64,000 bases of DNA from Gammaproteobacteria bacterium (GTDB taxonomy: Bacteria; Pseudomonadota; Gammaproteobacteria; Eutrophobiales; Eutrophobiaceae). The position numbers and the translations under genes are program-made. Each line of letters opens with the position of its first letter. Positions within the stretch are counted from its first letter, which is position 1. The notes beneath the pieces are model-generated. The model saw only the letters and a program-made list of their open reading frames with translations. It was not told the origin of the DNA and made no database searches. Location of the stretch: NCBI GenBank assembly GCA_022826885.1, contig JAJDUB010000073.1:129388-193387 (forward strand), read 5' to 3'. Shown here in pieces: positions 14,558 through 23,419 of this stretch.

Positions 14558-15232
14558 TTAATTATACTTACCGGCGAGTTTGTGTGGGTCGGCGCCGATT
14601 GCATAGCAGCACCTCAGTTTCCATGAAAGCAGTACGGTCCTGGCTATGCCGTGCTGTTCCCAGCGGCGGGATGAGCTCACGACAGGCCGCCCGATACGGA
14701 TGGGCGAGGAAACATTCTTCAGCCTCCTGGTTAATTCAATGTCCTCCATCAACGTTATTTCCGCATAGCCGTTCAGCCGGTTGAACAGGCGGCGGCCGGT
14801 AAAAATCGCCTGGTCACCGAGGACGATACCGGTCAGCCGGGAACGCAGGTTCATCATCCTCTCGATGCAACGGAACATGAAATGGCTGCCGGACAACCTC
14901 ACATCGAAACTTCCCCAGGCATTCCCGCAAACCCCGCGATCATCCAGGATACTGTCAAAATCATGGGGCGCCAGGGTATCGGCGTGGAGAAACAACAGGA
15001 TATCTCCGCGCGCGGCCTGCGCGCCTTGATTCATCTGTGCGCCCCGGTTGGGACCGCATTGCAGGATACGGTCCACGCCGCCCTCCGCGACCTCGCAGGT
15101 ATCGTCGACGCTGCCGCCATCCACCAGGATCACCTCATGGCCCCTGGCGCGGGCAGGCTGGAGCCGCTCCAGGGTCGCGCCGATATAATCCGCCTCGTTC
15201 AGGGCGGGGATAATAACCGAATATTTTCGCAT
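14558..15232 (-). CDS. Family 2 glycosyltransferase (TIGR04283 type)
   Basis: A 224-residue GT-A protein: SVIIPALNEADYIGATLERL N-terminal strand, VILVDGGSVDDT (acid motif), GPNRGAQMNQGAQAARGDILLFLHADT including the DxD-like HAD, and the acceptor region LGDQAIFTGRRLFNRLNGYAEITLMEDIEL (shown partly). These are typical of TIGR04283 proteins, which pair with DUF2064 proteins. It is the first gene of the two-gene operon and is followed 25 bases later by the partner. No transmembrane anchor is obvious. The acceptor is unknown. Confidence 0.87.
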   Translation of the reverse strand: MRKYSVIIPALNEADYIGATLERLQPARARGHEVILVDGGSVDDTCEVAEGGVDRILQCGPNRGAQMNQGAQAARGDILLFLHADTLAPHDFDSILDDRGVCGNAWGSFDVRLSGSHFMFRCIERMMNLRSRLTGIVLGDQAIFTGRRLFNRLNGYAEITLMEDIELTRRLKNVSSPIRIGRPVVSSSRRWEQHGIARTVLLSWKLRCCYAIGADPHKLAGKYN

Positions 15233-15300
15233 GGGGCGGATTAATAAATGATATGCTTGAATTAATCAACCGGAAACGGGTGATGTCTATCCGGAACCAT

Positions 15301-15374
15301 GCCCTGATAGCTCAGACGGATAGAGCGTCCGCCTCCTAAGCGGAAGGCCAGAGGTTCGAATCCTCTTCAGGGCG
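15301..15374 (+). tRNA. tRNA-Arg (anticodon CCT)
   Basis: Cloverleaf read by eye: acceptor GCCCTGA/TCAGGGC, D-arm GCTC...GAGC, anticodon stem TCCGC/GCGGA around loop CTCCTAA (anticodon CCT), variable AGGCC region, T-arm AGAGG-TTCGAAT-CCTCT. The CCA end is not encoded. tRNA-Arg(CCT) genes are frequent integration sites; a gene remnant and a large secreted-protein gene follow. Confidence 0.95.
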
Positions 15375-15377
15375 AAT

Positions 15378-15620
15378 TTTACCTGACAACTTCAACCTGC
15401 GCGTCTCCGGGCTTGCCAGGCTCCATGACGCAAAAGATAATTCTCTCAGTATCGAATCACGGTTCGATCTCGCATACAATGCGGCACACGCGCTGTCACA
15501 CGCGGCGCTCCGCAGGTTTGGGTATCGGGCAGAGAGTCGATACTGTTTCCGACGGCAGGGAGTTGCGCAAAGGATTACGCGCATTATCGCAAGTAATCGG
15601 GTAGAACGGACACGACGTTC
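15378..15620 (+). pseudogene. Remnant resembling a HEPN-domain (toxin/ribonuclease-like) gene
   Basis: The plus-strand frame from ~15378 reads DNFNLRVSGLARLHDA, then SIESRFDLAYNAAHALS, HAALRRFGYRAESRY. This resembles the small HEPN proteins with SxxxRFDLAYNAAHALALAALRxxGYRSxNRY, which often pair with nucleotidyltransferase antitoxins. There is no start codon in a good context and the sequence loses resemblance after RAESRY, so it is best read as a decayed gene next to the tRNA. The rest of the 15375-15757 gap holds nothing else recognisable. Confidence 0.4.
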
Positions 15621-15757
15621 CTTCTTTACGGGCGCCGGGTTTTTGCCACGTTCAACTATAACTTTTCCTCGCCCTTCTGAAACAAAATGGGGTCGGATCA
15701 CCCTAACTATCCTAACCGATCCTCCTGGCGCCAGTCGTTGAGTGATGGTGATGGCCT

Positions 15758-18700
15758 TTAGAACAGGAAGTCCATCGCATCCAGGTCAGCCATATCGAAA
15801 TTCTGCAGCAGTATAGTACCTCCTCCGTGTTCCGTGAGGTCTATCTCCACGCTGTCCGAGATGGATGTTATGGTGAGTTCATCGAAACCCGACAGATTGA
15901 GAGCGCTGAGGTCGATCTGGTCTTCATCGTTGGTGAAGTCAAGTATTCTATCGTGGCCATGTCCGTTGCCAAAAATAAAAGTATCATTTCCTTCATCTCC
16001 ATACAGTCTGTCTGCGCCACCTCCACCATCTAACCGGTCATCACCAGCATTACCGTAAAGCCAGTCGTCTCCACTATTGCCGCGAAGCTCATCGTCGCCA
16101 TCATAGCCGCGTAGAATATTCGCTTCTTCGTCACCACTCAATAAATCATCATGGTCAGACCCTCCGATGTTCTCAACATTGACAATAACATCGCCTTCGG
16201 CATGACCACCCTCACTCGTACCATTTTTAAGGTTAACTGCCACGCCCGCGTCCGAAAACTGATAAGATGCCGTATCGCTTCCACTGCCCCCGTCCAATCT
16301 GTCAGCGCCGGCGCTCCCCTCCAGCCAGTCGTTGCCATTGCCACCTTGAAGCTCGTCGTTGCCATCAAGTCCCTGCAAGACATTTTCTCCATTATCACCA
16401 ATCAACACATCTCTGTAGTCAGATCCTTGTACTCGCTCGACATCAACAATCACATCACCTTCAGCGTGGCCTCCCTTACCCGTACCTTCCTCCAGGTTCA
16501 CCGTCACGCCTTCATCCGATCCCCAGTAAAATATCAAGTCAATACCATCACCACCGTCCAGTCGGTCAGCACCATCGCCACCTCGCAGATAATCGTCTCC
16601 AGCGCCGCCCTGTAATCGGTTGGCGCTCTCATCACCTCGCAGGTTATCACGGTAATCAGACCCTGTTACATTCTCAATATTGATAAGGACATCACCCTCT
16701 GCATGACCCTTTTCTACAATTCCATACTGCAGGTCTATAAATACGCCTGCATCAGAATTTTTATAAACCGCTGTGTTATTCCCGGAACCACCATCCAACC
16801 GGTCAGCGCCGGCGCCGCCTTCCAAATAGTCCCGACCATCATTGCCGCGAAGATCATCATTTCCATTACTACCATACAGGAGATCGTCACCATTGCCTCC
16901 TGTAAGTCTGTTAGCGGCATCATCACCTTCCAGATGATCATCGTAATCAGATCCTGTTACATTCTCGACATCGGCAAGGACATCACCCTCGGCGTGTCCG
17001 CCCTCGCCCTCGGTAAATCCATACAGATATACAGTTACTCCAACATCAGAATTCTGATAGAGCGCAGTATCAATGCCCGGTCCACCATCCAACCGGTCGG
17101 CCCCGACGCCACCCTCCAGTACGTCATCCCCACTGCCGCCAATCAATCGGTCGTCCCCGGCGCCGCCCTCCAGCCGGTTTGCCCTGCCCGTCCCTGCAAG
17201 ACGATCCGCATAAATTGAGCCTCTCAGGTTCTCAAAGCCGCTGATGGCATCGCCTTCAGCATGACCCCGAGCGGCATACCCGTCATAGAGCCGCACTGAT
17301 ACCGGCCCATCCGACCCCGCATAGGACAACCAGTCAATCCCGGCCCCGCCTTCCAACCGGTCTGCGCCCGCGCCGCCCTCCAATAAGTCATTCCCACTGC
17401 CGCCAATCAATCGGTCGTCCCCGGCGCCACCCTCCAGCCGGTTCGCCCTGCCACTTCCTGCCAGGACATCCGCATGAGCGGAGCCTCTCAGGTTCTCAAA
17501 ACCACTGATGATATCGCCCTCAGCATGGCCCCGGGCGGCATACCCGTCATAGAGCCGCACCGATACCGGCCCGTCCGACCCTGCATAGGACAACCAGTCA
17601 ATCCCGGCGCCGCCTTCCAACTGGTCTGCGCCGCCTCCGCCCTCCAGCCGGTCTGCGCCCGCACCCCCCACCAGCCGGTTGGCTTCATCGTTACCAACCA
17701 GTACATCATCGTAATCAGACCCCACCACGTTCTCTATTTCGGCAAGCACGTCACCCTCGGCATGGCCCCCCGAGACCGTGAAATCGGTAAGATTCACCGT
17801 CACAGCCGCGTCCGACCCTCGATAGGACACCCAGTCCGTCCCGGCGCCGCCCTCAAGCCGGTCTGCGCCCGCACCCCCCACCAGCCAGTTGGCTTCATCG
17901 TTACCAACCAGTACATCATCGTAATCAGACCCAATCACGTTCTCTATTTCGGCAAGCACGTCACCCTCGGCATGGCCTCCTCGAACCGTGTTGTCCGCAA
18001 GATTCACCGTCACAGCCGCATCCGAGTCACGATAGGACACCCAGTCCGTCCCGGCGCCACCCTCCAACCGGTCTGCGCCCGCGCCCCCTGCCAGCCGGTT
18101 GGCCTCATCGTTACCAACCAGTACATCATCGTAATCAGACCCAATCACGTTCTCTATTTCGGTAAGCACATCACCCTCGGCATGGCCTCCTCGAACCGTG
18201 TTCTCCGCAAGATTCACCGTCACGGCCGCATTCGAGTCACGATAAGATACCCAGTCCATGCCCGCGCCTCCTGCGAGCTGGTTGGCGCCATCATTACCAA
18301 CCAGTACATCATCGTAATCAGACCCAATCACGTTCTCTATTTCGGTAAGCACGTCGCCATCGGCGTGTCCCCCCGAGACCGCGGAATCGATAAGATTCAC
18401 TGTCACAGCAGCATCCGACCCTCGATAGGACACCCAGTCCATACCTGCACCCCCATCCAACCGGTCGGCGCCCGCGCCTCCCTCCAGAATGTCGTTACCG
18501 CCACCACCCCATATCCTGTCATCTCCGTCATTCCCTTTCAGATAATTCGCAACCGCGTTGCCGGCAATCAGATCGTTCCCGGAACCGGCAACGAAATTCT
18601 CAATTACCGTATCCCGCGCAATAACCAGGTTGCCTGTCAGGCCGTATACATCCGAGATACCTTCCGGGCGCAGGTAAACCTGCTGATCCTTTGTGTCCGT

Positions 18701-20680
18701 ACGCAGGTCAAGCGTGTCGTTGCCGCCGTTATCATAGATCGTAAATGTCGTAGGGTTGGTAAGGTTTTGTGGTGAAAACTCGGGGTCGGTGTGCGTTCCC
18801 GTGTTTTTAAAATAGACGATGTTACCAACATGATTCCCGATGATGATGTCAAAACTACTATCGCCATCGAGGTCGACAAAATCAAGCGCGAAAAATGCAC
18901 CCACAGCGAGGCCGCTGAAAGGATTATCATTGCCGGTACGTTGAATGAAACCCGGAGAAGTCGCTGTTCCTGTGTTCTCAAAGTAGTAGATACCTTCACG
19001 ACCACTCCCGATGACGAGGTCAAAATCATCGTCATTGTCAACATCGACAAATTCGGGAGTGGCATAAGAGCCTGCATTGATGTTGTGGAGAGGATTGGTC
19101 TCGCCGGTGCGTTGAATGAAATCGGGATTTGCCGATGTGCCGGTATTTTCATAGTAACGGAGATCACCGTTATCAATTCCGACAGCAAGGTCCAGGTCGC
19201 CGTCACCGTCCAGGTCAGCCAGTGCGAGCGTGCTCAATGAACCCATGGTAATGCCGTCAAAAGGATTGGCTGCGCCGGTGCCTTGCGTGAAATCCGGGGA
19301 GGCCGCTGTATCGGTATTCTCGAAGTAGGCGATATTGCCTTTGCCATTTCCTACGATAAGGTCGGAGTCGCCATCGCCGTCAAGGTCGGTGAATGTCGGC
19401 GTGCTGTAAGACCCCACCGAAATACCGCCCAGTGGATTGTCCGTGCCGGTGCGTTCCGAAAAACCGGGGACGGCAGAGGTGCCGATGTTCTCAAAATAGT
19501 AGAGTAACCCGGTGTTGTTTCCGACGACGAGGTCGGGGTCGCCATCACTGTCAAGGTCAATCAATCTTGATTTGATGGTGGGGTAACCGGTGTCAGACAT
19601 CATGTCGACGTCAATAAACGGATCACTCTCACCGGTCCACAACCTGAAGAATTCACCCAGATAGCCGTCCAGGTTCGATTGATAGCCATAAATCGTATCG
19701 CCGACGTTGATGCTGTCAGGCACGCCATAGAGATTCTGGATGGCGATGATGTCAGCGATCATCGGCGTGACGTATTGGGCAAGACTGGCGTCGATATAGG
19801 TGTTCCCATACTGGTTTATGTACGACATTATTGACGCCTGCCAAGAATCAATCAGGAATACGTTCTCGATACCATACGTGGCTACGGGGTTATCGAAATC
19901 TGTTGGGTAAGGCCCGGAATGCCCTAACCCCAACGCATGCCCGATTTCATGGACAAATGTTGAAAAGGAATAACTGTCAATCGTAGTTCCATATAGATCG
20001 AGATAGTCCGGTGGAATATTGACGCCGGAAGAAATGATCAATCCGTTTCGTATTGCTGTAGGACCACCTGTAGCCGTATTATCAGGCTCGCTTTTGAAAA
20101 TGATGTCTGCATGATTATCTTCAACAAACTCAAAACTGATGCCGGTGACGCTGGTCCATGCCTCAAACGCCCAGCGAGCCAGTTGCCGGCCCTCTTCGGT
20201 CAAGACTGAGATATTGGCAGTCAACGTCCCACCAGGCCCGACGAGAAAAGCCGCCCTTGACCCATCCAGCCACTCCCAGTAGCCATCGGTCAGGTAGTCG
20301 GCAATCTCATCGTAGCTGCCCACGGGGATCGTATTCTCGACAAGAGAAAGCTCGTAGTCTCCCGAGAAAGCATCATCGAAACTGCCTGCCTGGATGTAAT
20401 ACGTCGCAGTAACATCCGGGCTGAAGATAAGTTTTCCGCCTGTAGGAGTGATGCCGCCCCGGACGATATGATGTCCGGACGAATCAAACAGCGCAAATTC
20501 AGCAGAATCAACGCCGCTGAGGGTAAAATCGTATATCGTCCCGGCGGTCAGTTCGACCTTGATCCAGTCTTTATCCTCAGCAGGGTCAAGCGTTCCCTCA
20601 AAAATATCGCCGAGAGATATCGTGTAAGCAGTTCCGGTATTCGCGCTGGCGTCGCCGTTGTTTTCACTTATAGTTGCCAT
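15758..20680 (-). CDS. Secreted RTX metzincin (serralysin-like) with PPC, VCBS-type and calcium-binding repeats
   Basis: A 1640-residue multidomain protein. Residues ~15-115: PPC-like beta domain (ISLGDIFEGTLDPAEDKDWI, TYYIQAGSFDDAFSGDYELS). Residues ~130-320: metzincin protease with the zinc motif HEIGHALGLGH (H244-H254) and the Met-turn SIMSY (M285). Residues ~330-640: five FG-GAP/VCBS-like repeats (DLDGDGDxDLxxGxxxGxxxYFENTGT). Residues ~660-1580: many RTX blocks (GGAGADRLEGG, GNDILEGG) that bind calcium. The end is an M10/RTX tail (FIFGNGHGHDRILDF, QIDLSALNLSGF) with a hydrophobic DFLF terminus, the pattern of a type I secretion signal. No ABC/MFP secretion genes are adjacent, so export must use a distant system. 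The serralysin aromatic-rich propeptide is not obvious. Confidence 0.92.
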   Translation of the reverse strand: MATISENNGDASANTGTAYTISLGDIFEGTLDPAEDKDWIKVELTAGTIYDFTLSGVDSAEFALFDSSGHHIVRGGITPTGGKLIFSPDVTATYYIQAGSFDDAFSGDYELSLVENTIPVGSYDEIADYLTDGYWEWLDGSRAAFLVGPGGTLTANISVLTEEGRQLARWAFEAWTSVTGISFEFVEDNHADIIFKSEPDNTATGGPTAIRNGLIISSGVNIPPDYLDLYGTTIDSYSFSTFVHEIGHALGLGHSGPYPTDFDNPVATYGIENVFLIDSWQASIMSYINQYGNTYIDASLAQYVTPMIADIIAIQNLYGVPDSINVGDTIYGYQSNLDGYLGEFFRLWTGESDPFIDVDMMSDTGYPTIKSRLIDLDSDGDPDLVVGNNTGLLYYFENIGTSAVPGFSERTGTDNPLGGISVGSYSTPTFTDLDGDGDSDLIVGNGKGNIAYFENTDTAASPDFTQGTGAANPFDGITMGSLSTLALADLDGDGDLDLAVGIDNGDLRYYENTGTSANPDFIQRTGETNPLHNINAGSYATPEFVDVDNDDDFDLVIGSGREGIYYFENTGTATSPGFIQRTGNDNPFSGLAVGAFFALDFVDLDGDSSFDIIIGNHVGNIVYFKNTGTHTDPEFSPQNLTNPTTFTIYDNGGNDTLDLRTDTKDQQVYLRPEGISDVYGLTGNLVIARDTVIENFVAGSGNDLIAGNAVANYLKGNDGDDRIWGGGGNDILEGGAGADRLDGGAGMDWVSYRGSDAAVTVNLIDSAVSGGHADGDVLTEIENVIGSDYDDVLVGNDGANQLAGGAGMDWVSYRDSNAAVTVNLAENTVRGGHAEGDVLTEIENVIGSDYDDVLVGNDEANRLAGGAGADRLEGGAGTDWVSYRDSDAAVTVNLADNTVRGGHAEGDVLAEIENVIGSDYDDVLVGNDEANWLVGGAGADRLEGGAGTDWVSYRGSDAAVTVNLTDFTVSGGHAEGDVLAEIENVVGSDYDDVLVGNDEANRLVGGAGADRLEGGGGADQLEGGAGIDWLSYAGSDGPVSVRLYDGYAARGHAEGDIISGFENLRGSAHADVLAGSGRANRLEGGAGDDRLIGGSGNDLLEGGAGADRLEGGAGIDWLSYAGSDGPVSVRLYDGYAARGHAEGDAISGFENLRGSIYADRLAGTGRANRLEGGAGDDRLIGGSGDDVLEGGVGADRLDGGPGIDTALYQNSDVGVTVYLYGFTEGEGGHAEGDVLADVENVTGSDYDDHLEGDDAANRLTGGNGDDLLYGSNGNDDLRGNDGRDYLEGGAGADRLDGGSGNNTAVYKNSDAGVFIDLQYGIVEKGHAEGDVLINIENVTGSDYRDNLRGDESANRLQGGAGDDYLRGGDGADRLDGGDGIDLIFYWGSDEGVTVNLEEGTGKGGHAEGDVIVDVERVQGSDYRDVLIGDNGENVLQGLDGNDELQGGNGNDWLEGSAGADRLDGGSGSDTASYQFSDAGVAVNLKNGTSEGGHAEGDVIVNVENIGGSDHDDLLSGDEEANILRGYDGDDELRGNSGDDWLYGNAGDDRLDGGGGADRLYGDEGNDTFIFGNGHGHDRILDFTNDEDQIDLSALNLSGFDELTITSISDSVEIDLTEHGGGTILLQNFDMADLDAMDFLF
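17640..18510 (-). repeat. Tandem 210-bp (70-codon) coding repeats in the RTX gene
   Basis: The marker GTACATCATCGTAATCAGAC occurs at 17701, 17911, 18121 and 18304: spacings of 210, 210 and 183 bases, with near identity between units. Each unit encodes one DWVSYRxSDAAVTVNL - GGHAEGDVL - EIENVIGSDYDDVLVGND block. A separate 264-bp duplication (88 codons) is seen from ~17140 to ~17650. Such identity points to recent duplication or slippage and makes copy number variation likely. Confidence 0.85.
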
Positions 20681-20764
20681 AGTGATTTTGGCACAGCCGC
20701 TTCAGCTTCGATAGTATCACTGGTCTCAAGAACCTTGCGACTATGTGAAAACTGGTTGCATTGT

Positions 20765-22006
20765 CTATCCCCTGTCCCCGGCTTCCATGCGGTAACCCAC
20801 CGCGCGCACGTTCTGGATATAGACCGGCCGCGCCGGGTCGTCGCCGAGCTTGCGGCGCAATTGCTTGACAAAAGTCCGGACCCGGTCCGAATCCCCCGAG
20901 TCAGGTCCCTCCCACAATTGGCGAATCAGCGCGTCGTAAGTCAGTACCCGTCCCGCGTTCACCGAGAGGACGCGGAGCAATTCGTATTCGGTGGCGGTCA
21001 ACCGCACGGGGTTGTCGGCCACGGTCACCTCTCGCCGCTCATACTGAATGGCGAGGTCGCCGAGCACGAAGGGCTCCATTTCACTCTGCCTGCGCAGGGC
21101 CGCCCGGACTCTGGCCGTCAGTTCCGTCGCCGAGAAGGGCTTGACAATGTAATCAATGGCGCCCCGCTCCAGCGCCCTTGCAATGGTCTCGTCCCTGCCG
21201 TAGGCGGAGATGAAGATGACCGGCAGGTCAGCCATCTCGGGTACGTTCTCCATGAGCTCGATGCCATCCGTACCGGGGAGGAGCAGGTCGAGCAAAATCA
21301 GGTGAGGCTTTTCCTCCCGGATGATCCGGGACAATTCGCGGTGGTCACCGGTTACCAGCGGGGAGTAGCCGTCCCGCGCCAGGGCGTCGCGCACGAAGCG
21401 GAGCATCTGTGGATCGTCGTCCACCACCAGGACAGGTTGTCGCTCGCTTCCCTGGCGAGACGGGCGGGCCTGATCGGTGACGCCATCGGCTTCCTCGGCT
21501 ACCGGAAGCGTGAAGGTGATTTGTGTCCCCTGCCCGGGCCCGTCGCTCGCCGCCCGGATGCGCCCACCGTGGGCTTCCACCAGACCCTTGCAAATGGCGA
21601 GCCCCAGGCCGGTCCCTCTCCCCTCATCGCTGCTGATTTCCGTGTATTTCCGGAACAGGCGCTGGAGCTGCTCCGGCGGTATCCCCCTGCCTTCGTCCGA
21701 AACCGAAATCGCGACGTGCAAGCCGTCGCGTCGCGCAGCGACCCGGATGGGTGAGGAGCCGGGAGAGAACCTGGCGGCATTGGTAAAGAGATTATTCAGC
21801 ACCTGCACGATGCGCCCCTTGTCAGCCAGCACCCGGGGCAGGTTCTGCGGAAGGTCAATGAGTATCGTGTGCGTACTGCCGCCATTCAGGAACGCATTCC
21901 TGGCATTGTCCACCAGCGCGGCCAGTTTGGTCGGCACGGGCAGGACGGACAGCGTGCCGGCATCAATGCGGCCCGCATCCAGGAGGTCGCTGATCATGCC
22001 GCGCAT
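20765..22006 (-). CDS. C-terminal half of an amber-interrupted hybrid sensor: HATPase, receiver, OmpR-type DNA-binding domain
   Basis: 413 residues from the first ATG after the amber. Residues ~1-160 complete the kinase: end of the HisKA helix pair (MRGMISDLLDAGRIDAG), N box LNNLFTNAARFSPG, G1 DEGRGIP and G2 GTGLGLAICKGLVEAHGG. A receiver domain follows (VLVVDDDPQ, phospho-site LILLDLLLPGTDG, ISAYGRDE, KPFSATEL), then a winged helix (LTATEYELLRVLSVNAGRVLTYDALIRQLW, given in part; RTFVKQLRRKLGDD; ENVRAVGYRM-like end). A kinase carrying its own output regulator is unusual. The upstream half is at 22040-23113, same frame, separated only by TAG plus 33 bases that continue the protein. If the half is translated alone it lacks the phospho-accepting histidine. 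Confidence 0.85.
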   Translation of the reverse strand: MRGMISDLLDAGRIDAGTLSVLPVPTKLAALVDNARNAFLNGGSTHTILIDLPQNLPRVLADKGRIVQVLNNLFTNAARFSPGSSPIRVAARRDGLHVAISVSDEGRGIPPEQLQRLFRKYTEISSDEGRGTGLGLAICKGLVEAHGGRIRAASDGPGQGTQITFTLPVAEEADGVTDQARPSRQGSERQPVLVVDDDPQMLRFVRDALARDGYSPLVTGDHRELSRIIREEKPHLILLDLLLPGTDGIELMENVPEMADLPVIFISAYGRDETIARALERGAIDYIVKPFSATELTARVRAALRRQSEMEPFVLGDLAIQYERREVTVADNPVRLTATEYELLRVLSVNAGRVLTYDALIRQLWEGPDSGDSDRVRTFVKQLRRKLGDDPARPVYIQNVRAVGYRMEAGDRG

Positions 22007-22039
22007 GTGATTGGCCTGCTCGTCTATGATCCGGAAGAA

Positions 22040-23113
22040 CTAGTGCACCTCGGCCGGGTCCAGTGTCAGGGAAGTATCCAGCGCAGTGGCGGTCGAGCCC
22101 TTGATGGCGGCAAGCGGCGTGCGCAATTCGTGGCTCACCATGCCCAGAAACTCTGCCCGCAACCGGTCCAATTCCTCCAGCGGCGCCAGGTCCTGCATCG
22201 TAACCACCACTGAGACAACTTCACCTTCTGGTGAACGAATCGGTGTGTAATTAAGCAATGCCGTAACGCTTCTGCCGTCAGGGACCGTGAGAACGATCTC
22301 CACGGCGCGCATTGTTTCGGAGTTAATGAATGTCTGTTCGATCGGAAACTCGCTGAGCGAAACTTCGGTGCCGTCCGGGTGCCTGCAAGTGATCACCTCC
22401 AGCAGATCCTCCGCTGAGCGGCCCGGTATGCGCAGAACTTCGGCAATCCGGTAGGCCTCCCGATTGAGGGACACCGGCTTGCCGGTCCTGGCGTCGAATA
22501 CGACAACGGCCACCGGCGAAGTTTCTACCAGGGCCTCGAGGTCGGCCCTGGACCGCTGTTCGTCCCGGTGCGTGCGGGCGTTCGCGATGGCTGTTGCCGC
22601 CTGTGACGCGAACAGTACCAGCATCTCTTCGTCCTCATCCGTAAATGCCAGTCCGGCTTCCTTTTCCGCAAGGAAGAAATTGCCTACATACGTGTCCCCG
22701 TAACGCATCGGCGTACCCTGGAAAGTCTTGGATCGCATCAATTCCTCCGAGTAACCCAGTTCGCTGACGTAGGAAGGCAGATTCGCGAGTCTCACGACCC
22801 CCGGCAAGGCGCGCAAGTGCTTGAAGAGCCGCGGACCGTCAGGCCACTTCTCGAACTGCCTGTGCTCTTCGTCGGTGAAGCCGGAACTGACGAAATCCTG
22901 GGTTTCTCCGCTTTCATCAATGGTGACGATCATGCCGTAGCGGGCGTCGGTCAGTGCACACGCGCTGTCCACGGCCTCCTGCAAAACAGTGTCTACATCA
23001 AGACTCGCATTAATGCGCAGGATCGCCGCACTCAACTGCGAAACCCGCTTGCGCAGCGCCTCGTTTTCGCGCACTATTTCGTTATTATTCGTCATATTTT
23101 CCGAAAAACTCAT
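22040..23113 (-). CDS. N-terminal half of the same gene: GAF, PAS and HisKA, ended by an amber codon
   Basis: 357 residues: an N-terminal coiled stretch (ENEALRKRVSQLSAAI), a GAF domain ~residues 25-185 (ALTDARYGMIVTIDE, AFTDEDEEMLVLFASQAATAI), a PAS domain ~190-310 (TSPVAVVVFDARTGKPVSLN) and the dimerisation/phosphoacceptor motif VSHELRTPLAAIKGS with H328. Codon 358 (22042-22040) is TAG. Past it the same frame reads FFRIIDEQANHMRGMISDLLD, exactly the expected second HisKA helix, so the ancestral codon was probably CAG (Gln) changed by one C-to-T step. The intact gene would be 782 residues (23113-20765). Read-through, sequence error or a true nonsense mutation are all possible. Confidence 0.85.
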   Translation of the reverse strand: MSFSENMTNNNEIVRENEALRKRVSQLSAAILRINASLDVDTVLQEAVDSACALTDARYGMIVTIDESGETQDFVSSGFTDEEHRQFEKWPDGPRLFKHLRALPGVVRLANLPSYVSELGYSEELMRSKTFQGTPMRYGDTYVGNFFLAEKEAGLAFTDEDEEMLVLFASQAATAIANARTHRDEQRSRADLEALVETSPVAVVVFDARTGKPVSLNREAYRIAEVLRIPGRSAEDLLEVITCRHPDGTEVSLSEFPIEQTFINSETMRAVEIVLTVPDGRSVTALLNYTPIRSPEGEVVSVVVTMQDLAPLEELDRLRAEFLGMVSHELRTPLAAIKGSTATALDTSLTLDPAEVH

Positions 23114-23264
23114 AATTAAAAGCTTTATCTACACGATAATCACACGATTGTTCTGTTAAAGTCAATTTTCCGCAATATATACTTGGTTTCATCATGCGCA
23201 ATGAGGTGCTTTAAGAATCAAACAAAAACTCATGACACCTTCGTAGTTCACGATGAAGTTGGCC

Positions 23265-23303
23265 GTCCGTTCCTCCTCACTTGGTGCGGGCGGTTTTTTT
23301 TAA
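23265..23303 (+). terminator. Possible rho-independent terminator
   Basis: CCGTCCG (23265-23271) pairs with CGGGCGG (23289-23295, one G-U pair), followed by eight T residues. It lies in the 306-base gap between the sensor gene and the amidohydrolase. No gene upstream on this strand explains it, so it may end a small unannotated transcript or be chance. The rest of the gap is AT-rich, with nothing else recognised. Confidence 0.4.
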
Positions 23304-23419
23304 CGGAATCCCCGAAATATTCATATCCAAGGGCTTTGGCAACACAATAATCTCACATCTTTTTTGCGATAATTTTCATTTTTGTCAGAACCTTCCTGAA
23401 CAACAGGCGTAGAGGAGTT

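Noticed and set aside
13927-15232. Arsenosugar biosynthesis operon
   Set aside because: Only the database names of TIGR04282/TIGR04283 suggest this; no arsenic methyltransferase or radical SAM arsenosugar gene is present.
15336-15701. 121-codon minus-strand frame next to the tRNA
   Set aside because: Its C-terminus (EEDSNLWPSA) is antisense tRNA, a common false ORF.
17640-18510. Regular repeats that could be mistaken for a CRISPR array
   Set aside because: The units are 210 bases, coding, and contiguous without spacers.
17474-18775. Plus-strand repetitive frame (433 codons) over the RTX repeats
   Set aside because: It is the mirror of the repeated RTX coding units. Its HPVRPGA-type repeat is a by-product of the DNA repeats.
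22040-22042. Amber codon as a pyrrolysine codon
   Set aside because: A histidine-kinase helix needs no Pyl, no pyl genes are in view, and a single CAG-to-TAG change explains it.
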